From an uncultured Oxalobacteraceae bacterium (GTDB taxonomy: Bacteria > Pseudomonadota > Gammaproteobacteria > Burkholderiales > Burkholderiaceae): a DNA stretch of 21,934 nt. Positions 16,681-21,934 of the stretch are shown here, piece by piece. The notes under the pieces were generated by a model that was not told where the DNA came from, did not search any database, and saw only the letters and a program-made list of their open reading frames with translations. The stretch is from positions 1 to 21,934 of the forward strand of contig CAMLFK010000057.1 of assembly GCA_946479255.1 (NCBI GenBank), given 5' to 3'. A program made the translations under genes and the position numbers. Numbering within the stretch: the stretch's first letter is position 1; each line of letters opens with the position of its first letter.

Positions 16681-16727
16681 AAAAAAGCGTCCGCTTAGCC
16701 TGGTTAAAAACCAGACTGCGCGGACGC
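16681..16727 (-). terminator. Strong intrinsic terminator or leader attenuator ahead of the MCP
   Basis: Outer arms 16687-16694 (GCGTCCGC) and 16720-16727 pair perfectly, and an inner stem CTGGTT/AACCAG (16700-16705 with 16709-16714) closes a three-base loop. On the minus strand the outer stem is followed by six T (16686-16681), the classical form. It ends 29 bases before the MCP start codon. No minus-strand gene to its right explains it, so it may regulate the MCP operon from within its leader, or be left over from a lost gene. Confidence 0.8.
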
Positions 16728-17201
16728 CGTTGTCCTGCCAACCCATCGTTAGATCAGCCTCAGTGTTCAGGGGGATCGCCATTGATCCGTTACGACTAAC
16801 TGAGCAAAATTCATGCCACCAAATCGGGGCTTGTTTGCCGCGGAGTGGTGCAATGAATCATGTCTTGATGCACATTTCGATGCGTTGTGGAATATTTCAG
16901 CGCGGCTGCGCCCGAAGAGGGGGCAGACCGGGGTCGACGGCGGCGTCCTTGTGTCGGTGCTTCGATTCCGCCCCGACCCATGCAGCCTGGTTTTTTTCGA
17001 GCCAGGTGCACTTCCCCGCGGAACGCGGAAAACAGCGTCACCTGCGCCTGGCCGCGCGCGACAGGCGGAAGCAAAGGAAAAGTCCCGCGACGCTGAACTC
17101 GACAAAAATGCGCTTGTCGAACCATCATCGCATCGCCGGAGTCCGGCAACCGGCCCGTATGGCGGCCTGCCGCTTAATCGCTTGTCACCGCGGAGGACAA
17201 C
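16728..17201. other. Intergenic region between divergent genes
   Basis: It separates the signalling cluster (minus) from the CmpX-like gene (plus) and holds a tRNA-Phe fragment at 16946-16975. No convincing protein frame is seen: the open frames have no family pattern. Promoters for both sides must lie here, but I cannot place them. Confidence 0.5.
16946..16975 (+). repeat. tRNA-Phe fragment, variable loop and T arm only (copy E)
   Basis: TCCTTGTGTCGGTGCTTCGA and TTCCGCCCCG match tRNA-Phe from the 3' anticodon stem to the start of the acceptor strand. The rest of the acceptor strand and CCA are missing. It carries the same G53-to-C change as copy D at 6940-6986, so the two probably come from one source. 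Together they bracket the whole chemoreceptor and c-di-GMP cluster. Confidence 0.75.
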
Positions 17202-18023
17202 ATGCAATCAGAAATTACCAACTGGGGCGATGCCATCATGGCGTCGCTTTCCACAACGTTCGCTGTGCTCTTTTCGGCCATTCCACGGATCCTCGGATTC
17301 GTCGTCATCCTGATCATTGGCTGGATCATCGCGTCGGTCATCGAAAAGGCGCTGGCGTCACTGCTGCGTGCGGTGCGCTTCGATGGGCTTTCCGAGCGCG
17401 CCGGCCTGGCCGGCTTCCTTCAAAAGACTGGCAGCAAGCAAGATGCCTCCGGCATCATCGCCAGCATCGCCAAATGGTTTGTACGCCTCATTACGCTAAT
17501 GGTTGCCTTCGACGCCCTGGGTTTGCCGGCCGTGTCCGAAGTCCTGCGCCAACTGCTGATGTGGCTGCCCAATCTGGTCGTCGCGCTGGTCGCACTGGTC
17601 ATCGGCGGCATCGCGGCCAATGCCTTGAGCGACCTGGTGCGCAGCGCCGCCGTCAAGGGCGAACTGGAGAATCCCGCATTCCTTGCGGCGGTGGCACGCA
17701 ATGCCGTCTGGGTGTTCGCCATTGTCGTCGCCATCAACCAGATCGGCATTGCCGCGACGCTGGTGAACATTTTCTTCATCGGCATCGTCGGTGCGCTCGC
17801 GCTGGCGCTCGGATTGTCATTCGGTCTCGGCGGGCGCGACACAGCGGGCACCATCATCCGCAGGTGGCATTCGCGCCAGCAATCGCCGACCGGCCGCCTG
17901 GAGCGAACCATCGATGAGGCAGCTAACCAAGACAGGTCCTACCAGGGCGAGTTCGCCGGCAACGAGCGGCGCCACATGATCGCCGACCGCCGCATCCGTA
18001 CGGGGACAAGCAGCTCACCATAG
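17202..18023 (+). CDS. CmpX-like conserved-TM-helix membrane protein (MscS-related)
   Basis: The 273-residue protein has about five membrane segments (~18-45, 86-105, 115-142, 158-178, 183-205). It carries the repeated TM_helix pattern: PRILGFVVILIIGWIIASVI, then LPNLVVALVALVIGGIAANA, and the closing LGLSFGLGGRDTAGTIIRRW. This is the arrangement of CmpX-type proteins, which are related to small mechanosensitive channels but lack the large cytoplasmic vestibule. Pseudomonas CmpX affects c-di-GMP and envelope stress; a link to the neighbouring c-di-GMP cluster is therefore possible but unproven. GGAGGA lies four bases before the ATG. The hydrophilic tail after ~220 is unique and runs almost to a tRNA-Phe scrap at 18084. 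Confidence 0.85.
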   Translation: MQSEITNWGDAIMASLSTTFAVLFSAIPRILGFVVILIIGWIIASVIEKALASLLRAVRFDGLSERAGLAGFLQKTGSKQDASGIIASIAKWFVRLITLMVAFDALGLPAVSEVLRQLLMWLPNLVVALVALVIGGIAANALSDLVRSAAVKGELENPAFLAAVARNAVWVFAIVVAINQIGIAATLVNIFFIGIVGALALALGLSFGLGGRDTAGTIIRRWHSRQQSPTGRLERTIDEAANQDRSYQGEFAGNERRHMIADRRIRTGTSSSP

Positions 18024-18083
18024 GACATCCTGAATTTGCACCCGGCGCGCCAAACGCTCCAGCTATCCGCTAGCCGAGCGCGT

Positions 18084-18118
18084 CCGGTCCCCGGGCCACT
18101 AAGAACACACAAACGCCA
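18084..18118 (+). repeat. tRNA-Phe acceptor end scrap (copy G)
   Basis: CCGGTCCCCGGGCCACTAAG and AACACACAAACGCCA resemble the end of tRNA-Phe (CCGCCCCGGGCCACCAAGAA) and the start of its terminator stem (AAACGCCA). The T arm is absent and CCA is CTA. This is the weakest member of the repeat set. Confidence 0.5.
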
Positions 18119-18130
18119 GCATCGATCGCC

Positions 18131-18162
18131 TATACTGGAATGAGCGAGCACTGTGCTCGCTC
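18131..18162 (+). promoter_or_regulatory. Promoter -10 and 21-bp palindrome ahead of the DUF1059 gene
   Basis: TATACT (18131-18136) is a good -10 element; no clear -35 precedes it. Five bases later GAGCGAGCAC-T-GTGCTCGCTC (18142-18162) forms a perfect palindrome at about the transcription start. As DNA it could be an operator; as RNA it is a strong 5' leader hairpin, ending eleven bases before the AGGAG ribosome site. Confidence 0.5.
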
Positions 18163-18183
18163 TTACCTGCAAAGGAGTTGATC

Positions 18184-18435
18184 ATGACGCGCAAATTCAT
18201 CGATTGCCGAGAATTCCCAAGCGACACGCACTGCTCGGTGGCCATTTCGGCCGACAGCGAGGACGAGTTAATGCAAGTTGCAGTGGAACATGCTGTTTCG
18301 GTGCACCATCACCGAGACTCGCCGGAACTGCGCCAGCAGCTGCGCCAGTTGTTCAAGGATGGCATGCCGCCCGAACACCTGCCCATGCCTGGACAGGCTG
18401 GCAGAGTCAGTTTCGGCGCCGCGCCTGCGAACTGA
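18184..18435 (+). CDS. DUF1059 family protein
   Basis: The protein has 83 residues. It begins MTRKFIDCREFPSDTHCSVA and continues ISADSEDELMQVAVEHAVSV, the DUF1059 pattern of small proteins with conserved Cys, an acidic SEDE segment and His residues. Family function is unknown. AAGGAG lies six bases before the ATG; a TTG two codons earlier is rejected because it lies inside the ribosome-site spacing. The gene is alone in its block, between tRNA-Phe scraps at 18084-18118 and 18433-18503. Its TGA stop (18433-18435) is the first base triplet of the second scrap, so the right-hand recombination point lies at the very end of the gene. Confidence 0.85.
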   Translation: MTRKFIDCREFPSDTHCSVAISADSEDELMQVAVEHAVSVHHHRDSPELRQQLRQLFKDGMPPEHLPMPGQAGRVSFGAAPAN

Positions 18436-18503
18436 GGATTGAAAATCCGAACTGAAGATTGAAAATTCTTGTGTCGACGGTTCGATTTCACCCCGAGCCA
18501 CCA
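18433..18503 (+). repeat. tRNA-Phe fragment with duplicated anticodon arm (copy F)
   Basis: GAGGATTGAAAATCC is followed by a second, slightly altered anticodon arm, then TTGTGTCGACGGTTCGATTT and CACCCCGAGCCACCA. The unit CGAACTGAGGATTGAAAATC (18428-18447) is repeated directly at 18448-18467 with two changes. The T stem carries four changes that break pairing. A degraded terminator start (AAACGCCAAACC) follows at 18510. Confidence 0.75.
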
Positions 18504-18776
18504 AGTTCAGAAACGCCAAACCTGAGTGGCACTGTCCTTTTGGACTCTCAACTACAGCGGCAAAGCGCATTTCCAGGACTATTCCGGGCATGCGCTCACT
18601 TTCGCCCATCATTAGCGTTGTACCAGCAAGTACAGTATGCCGCGCGACTCTCGACACCAATTTAGCCGCATGCAAACATTGAGCAGGATCAAGCTTTCCA
18701 GCACGCGCACCAAACTGACATATCGCTCTTCTACAATTGTCATGAGCAAAATCAAGGCTTTGAGACGAGTGTACAA
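18504..18776. other. Intergenic region before the membrane protein
   Basis: The first ~40 bases are degraded tRNA-Phe flank (AAACGCCAAACCTGAGTGGC, then ACTGTCC). No gene is seen. TACAAT near 18731 may be the -10 of the next gene; no convincing -35 is found. Confidence 0.4.
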
Positions 18777-19604
18777 ATGATCGCAACTGAAACGATTGAT
18801 AGCTTCGTGGGCGTGTTGCTCAAAGCTGGCCCGGTAGGACTTGCGGTGCCGGTAGTGCTGGCCTTGCTGCTGGCCCTGCTTGTCAGATTTAGAACGAACT
18901 CGACACATACCATTTTCCGTTGGCTATGGCGTCTGATTTCGTGGAAGACAAAGAGCAACGATACCGCTTTCAACGAGTTCATGGAGGATCGAGACAACTT
19001 GAATCAGTTCCGCTTTATAGTCGGGAAAGCGCGCACCGCGGCACAGATGCACTCGCTCATCAACTGGAGCGACTCCCACAACGAGGATATTCTCGACATT
19101 AATGCATGCGGCCCCTACTTCAACCGTGAACAACCGGGGTTGAAGCCAGCCGACCAACGGCCCAATGAGTGGCACCTTTTCTGCATTTACTTGGCACTGG
19201 CCGGAACAATATTAATGTTCCTATTCAGCACGGCGTTCGCTGTGGTGCCGGCCGCGCTGGTCACCGTGAACGCCACAAACAAGTTGCTGCTGGTCGATCT
19301 GCAATTGACGCGCTCAGCAATAAGTCCTGGCCAAGAGCGCCTTTCGCGCGAACAATGTCGGCAACCATTGAAAATGAAGGCCGCAAGCTCCAAATTCAGC
19401 GAACAGGACGCGACTGCGATTTGCGGATTCTATGCCGACCCGGACCTTCCAAAATTCATCAACGAGGCCGTTTTTCAGCAACGATGGGTCTTTGGACCAT
19501 TCGCGGCGATGCTACTGGCCTGCTGCTGGTTTCTATCGAAGAGCATGCGGCAAGGGAATGCCGCGCTGAAGATGGCGAAGCGATTGGATCGGCCGCGTCC
19601 TTAG
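18777..19604 (+). CDS. Three-helix membrane protein, possibly DUF6216
   Basis: The protein has 275 residues. Hydrophobic helices lie at ~18-38 (VGLAVPVVLALLLALLV), ~133-163 (FCIYLALAGTILMFLFSTAF) and ~239-256 (FGPFAAMLLACCWFLSK). Between them are a charged cytoplasmic-looking segment with EFMEDRDNLNQFRFIVGKAR and HSLINWSDSHNEDILDINAC, and a second polar loop containing Cys residues. The pattern reminds me of the DUF6216 family found in Burkholderiales; this name is given with low confidence and no function is known. The ribosome site is weak (GACGAG). GC content and codon use are lower and less biased than in the GGDEF/MCP genes, which suggests a separate origin. Confidence 0.75.
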   Translation: MIATETIDSFVGVLLKAGPVGLAVPVVLALLLALLVRFRTNSTHTIFRWLWRLISWKTKSNDTAFNEFMEDRDNLNQFRFIVGKARTAAQMHSLINWSDSHNEDILDINACGPYFNREQPGLKPADQRPNEWHLFCIYLALAGTILMFLFSTAFAVVPAALVTVNATNKLLLVDLQLTRSAISPGQERLSREQCRQPLKMKAASSKFSEQDATAICGFYADPDLPKFINEAVFQQRWVFGPFAAMLLACCWFLSKSMRQGNAALKMAKRLDRPRP

Positions 19605-19910
19605 TATGCATTACGGCGCCTTACTTCCAACAGGAGAGGAAGACCTTGAGCAGCCGTAAAACCCGCAATCCCTTTGTCGACTCCGCGGTGAGCAAGTCCT
19701 GCGTTGGAGCAATATTATTGTTGACCTGCCCAATTGCGCCGGGATTTAAGCGGCGATTCTTCAGGCCGGTGGTAGCGGCGAACAGATGAAGCCACTGATC
19801 GCCAGGATAAATTAGGACGGGCCCAAGGTGCAGACGTGTATCCCGCCTGTACCAGCTCGACAGCCTTCCATGCCTTGCCCAAATCCGTTATAAGCCTCGC
19901 CCTTGGCCTC
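19605..19910. other. Intergenic region; possible tRNA promoter
   Basis: No recognisable gene. AGGAGA near 19632 precedes a TTG-started frame of about 47 codons without family similarity, which I do not call. TTCCAT and TATAAG (19889-19894) are spaced 17 bases apart and end about 16 bases before the tRNA-like sequence at 19911; they could be the old tRNA-Phe promoter. Confidence 0.4.
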
Positions 19911-19986
19911 CCCCTGGTAGCTCAGTCGGTAGAGCAGAGGATTGAAAATCCTTGTGTCGGTGGTTCGATTCCGCCCCGGGCCACCA
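19911..19986 (+). tRNA. tRNA-Phe(GAA)-like gene with mismatched acceptor stem (copy C)
   Basis: It has 76 bases with D arm, anticodon GAA in GGATTGAAAATCC, T arm and encoded CCA, all as in tRNA-Phe. The 5' acceptor strand is CCCCTGG instead of the expected GGCCCGG, so positions 1 and 2 face C and cannot pair with CCGGGCC; the other five pairs form, one as T.G. It is the most complete copy in the window, yet probably a recombination product or pseudogene rather than the functional tRNA-Phe. A scanner may still report it as a tRNA. Confidence 0.6.
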
Positions 19987-20000
19987 AGAACACCCCTTAC

Positions 20001-20072
20001 GAAACGCCAACCCTTTCAGGTTGGCGTTTCGTTATGGAATTCGCAGTCTCCTGTCCCGTCCATTTCCTGTAC
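20001..20072 (+). terminator. tRNA-Phe terminator stem and repeated flank (copy C)
   Basis: GAAACGCCAACC (20001-20012) pairs perfectly with GGTTGGCGTTTC (20019-20030), twelve pairs and a six-base loop. No T run follows. The next ~40 bases (GTTATGGAATTCGCAGTC, then CGTCCATTTCCTGTACG) are the flank shared with copies A, B and D. Confidence 0.7.
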
Positions 20073-20224
20073 GTCGCTCGACCACCTATCGCGTGGGCTG
20101 AGGCAGCCGAAGCTGTTGCTTCACGCAAGCTCTTGCGCTGGTGATTTGCGCGATATCAAGGACTCCGACAATGTTGAATGTGAGCATAGATTCCTCACAT
20201 AAATATCGTCGAGAGTTGCCCGTC

Positions 20225-21910
20225 ATGAAAGAACTGTTAAGTTATTATAATGACGAGCTGATCTTCTTCTCGCAGATGGCACGCCTGTATGCCGAGAAGT
20301 ACCCGAAGACCGCGGGCCGCTTGTTCAATGGTGGCGACGCCAACGAAGACCCCCACATCGACCGGATGATTCAGTCGTTCGCGCTGCTGACGGCGCGCGT
20401 GTCGAAACGGCTCGACAGCGACTATTCCCAGTTCACGGAATCGATGCTCGAAAGCGCCTATCCGCATTATCTGCGGCCGATACCATCGTATTCGGTCGTG
20501 CAGTTCGGGCGCAGCGACAAACCCGTGGGATGCGATGCAGCGCGGACGTTCGCGCGGGGAACGATCTTGCAGTCGGAACCGGTACAGGGAGTGCCCTGCC
20601 AGTTTCGCACTGTTTACGACGTCCTTCTGGCGCCTATTGTTGTGGCCAAGGCTGCGTTCTCGCCGTTCATCAAGGCACCGCACTTCATGCAGCTGCCGCG
20701 TGGGGCTAGCGGCGCCATCGCGATCGGTATTGACAGCATCGACGACACTTTCAAATTCAGTGACGGCAAGCTTGGCAAGCTGCGCCTGTTCGTCGACGGC
20801 GAACCCTCCTTATGCGCCGCCCTGATCGATGCCTTGTTCATTCGTGGGGCCGCCGCATACGTGCAGGCGCAGGACGATGATGCCTGGTTGCCCTTAAACC
20901 GGATACCGCTGCGCCTCGCGGGGATGGAGGAAGCGGACGCGATGATTCCATTTACAGCGCGTTCACACCCCGCCTTCCGGCTGCTGACCGAATATTTCGC
21001 CTACCCCGAGAAATTCAGCTTCATCGACATCGACCTGACCGAGTTGGCAGCGATGCTGCCGCCAGGCTGCCGGCGTTTTACATTGCATCTGGCGCTGGCT
21101 GGTTCACCGAACGACGCGTTCAACGGACAACTGCTCGCATCACTGTCGCCCAAGAACCTGCTATTGGGCTGCACTCCGGTTATCAACCTGTTTGAGCGCA
21201 GCGGCGTGCCGGTGCGGCTCACCCACACCACGGCCGATTATTCGCTGCGGGCCGATTCAACCCATCCATCAGCGTATGAAATCCATACGGTCAATGCCGT
21301 GCGGCTGGTTCGCGAACGGGAAGACGGGAATAATGGGGTGACCGAGTTCAGCCCGCTGTATGGTGTGCGTCATGGCGCGCATGCGGCCGGGACGAAAGCT
21401 AATTACTGGCTCACCCGGCGCGACGAGACACTGGCCGCACTCAGTGCCGGCCACGAGACCAGGATCGCGCTGGTGGATGCCGAATTTGATGTCAGCAGCT
21501 GCGCCAACCTGACCCTGTCCACAGAACTCACCTGCACCAACCGCGATTTGCCGTCGTCCTTACGCTACGGACATCCTGCCGGCGATCTTAGCGCTGACTG
21601 CGTGCCGCCGGAGCTGCCGGTGCGCATGTTGCGCAAGCCCACGCCATCGCATCGCTTCGACGCCGGTATCGGGTCGCACTGGCGGCTGATCGCACACCTC
21701 TCGCTGAACTACTCAAGCCTGACCCATGCGGGCGTGCCGGACTTTCAAAAGATGCTATTGCTCTATGACGTATCACGCTCGGCAACGATCCAGCGCCAGA
21801 TTGCCGGCATTGTCGGGCTGGAACACGGGACCGTACGAGCCTGGATCGATACCTTGCCTGTCCCGTCGCTGATGCCCGGAACGGAAATTTTCAAGCTAGT
21901 TGTCGCCTGA
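20225..21910 (+). CDS. tssF: TssF, T6SS baseplate protein, C-terminally truncated
   Basis: From ATG at 20225 the protein has 561 residues. It begins MKELLSYYNDELIFFSQMAR and LYAEKYPKTAGRLF, then SYSVVQF, the signature of TssF (VC_A0110 family), which builds the T6SS baseplate wedge with TssG and TssE. The frame is open 28 codons further upstream, but family similarity starts exactly at this ATG. Intact TssF proteins are usually ~590-630 residues and continue for about 65 residues after a segment like RGLEIRLTVDE. Here the frame reads PSLMPGTEI and then FKLVVA before TGA at 21908-21910, so the end is probably lost. No tssE, tssG or other T6SS structural gene adjoins; the nearest left neighbour is tRNA-Phe copy C. 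It is likely an orphan remnant. Confidence 0.85.
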   Translation: MKELLSYYNDELIFFSQMARLYAEKYPKTAGRLFNGGDANEDPHIDRMIQSFALLTARVSKRLDSDYSQFTESMLESAYPHYLRPIPSYSVVQFGRSDKPVGCDAARTFARGTILQSEPVQGVPCQFRTVYDVLLAPIVVAKAAFSPFIKAPHFMQLPRGASGAIAIGIDSIDDTFKFSDGKLGKLRLFVDGEPSLCAALIDALFIRGAAAYVQAQDDDAWLPLNRIPLRLAGMEEADAMIPFTARSHPAFRLLTEYFAYPEKFSFIDIDLTELAAMLPPGCRRFTLHLALAGSPNDAFNGQLLASLSPKNLLLGCTPVINLFERSGVPVRLTHTTADYSLRADSTHPSAYEIHTVNAVRLVREREDGNNGVTEFSPLYGVRHGAHAAGTKANYWLTRRDETLAALSAGHETRIALVDAEFDVSSCANLTLSTELTCTNRDLPSSLRYGHPAGDLSADCVPPELPVRMLRKPTPSHRFDAGIGSHWRLIAHLSLNYSSLTHAGVPDFQKMLLLYDVSRSATIQRQIAGIVGLEHGTVRAWIDTLPVPSLMPGTEIFKLVVA

Positions 21911-21934
21911 TTTCGTAGTTCAAGCTGCTTTTTT

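Noticed and set aside
16336..16782. Minus-strand frame from ATG 16782 reading through the terminator hairpin into the MCP
   Set aside because: It has no ribosome site or family pattern, and it overlaps the MCP in a different frame.
19646..19789. TTG-started small frame with AGGAGA ahead of it
   Set aside because: It has no recognisable similarity and an atypical start, and it is interrupted by compositionally odd sequence, so it is not supportable as a gene.
2132..19986. CRISPR array or integron attC sites as explanation for the repeats
   Set aside because: The repeated sequence is plainly tRNA-Phe with its anticodon arm, T arm, CCA and terminator. Spacing ranges from hundreds of bases to 10 kb, no cas or integron integrase is present, and there is no attC-type imperfect palindrome.
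19836..20144. Open frame containing VAQSVEQRIENPCVGGSIPPRA
   Set aside because: This peptide is a translation of the tRNA-Phe sequence, a well-known annotation artefact. The same applies to similar peptides at the other copies.

Overview
The window looks like chromosomal accessory DNA from a GC-rich betaproteobacterium of the Oxalobacteraceae type (Massilia, Duganella or Janthinobacterium relatives). The grounds are high GC, abundant GGDEF/EAL and methyl-accepting proteins, a GH51 arabinofuranosidase, type VI secretion (T6SS) genes and a Burkholderiales-like tRNA-Phe sequence. This placement is inference from protein style, not from a marker gene.

The most striking feature is structural. The 3' part of a tRNA-Phe(GAA) gene recurs on the + strand at 2132-2199, 6940-6986, 16946-16975, 18084-18118, 18433-18503 and 19911-19986. 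Only the last is full length, and its acceptor stem is mismatched. Several copies carry the same downstream terminator hairpin and about 50 further bases, and a seventh copy at 355-431 keeps only that downstream part. The copies divide the window into blocks, each holding one gene or one operon, in either orientation. No integrase, recombinase or complete insertion sequence lies in the window. I read it as a chain of insertions or recombinations at or between tRNA-Phe ends.

Layout. 1-2100: end of a GH51 arabinofuranosidase, a zeta-toxin-like C-terminal remnant with a coupled small ORF, a GH51 N-terminal remnant with a nonsense codon, and a small lipoprotein. 2200-6940: a minus-strand operon PAAR - Tli3-like immunity lipoprotein - Tle3-like lipase (a T6SS effector set), an IS3 orfA scrap, an unknown protein, and a second frameshifted copy of the small toxin-associated ORF. 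6990-16940: a minus-strand signalling cluster, in transcription order MCP - GGDEF/truncated EAL - LuxR-type regulator - GGDEF/EAL - MCP. The last MCP runs into a truncated RelB/DinJ antitoxin. 16980-18080: a CmpX-like membrane protein. 18120-18435: a DUF1059 protein. 18500-19900: a three-helix membrane protein. 20000 to the end: an isolated tssF lacking its usual C-terminal end.

How the parts may work together. The 16.6-7.2 kb cluster would couple two membrane chemoreceptors to c-di-GMP output. One enzyme keeps both GGDEF and EAL signatures. The other has lost the EAL signature by an in-frame deletion, so it is probably a pure cyclase. The regulator between them has Glu in place of the phospho-accepting Asp. 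The T6SS block would deliver a periplasm-active phospholipase on a PAAR tip and protect the producer with a lipoprotein, but it needs a T6SS encoded elsewhere. Broken genes cluster beside the tRNA-Phe fragments, as expected of a recombination hot spot.
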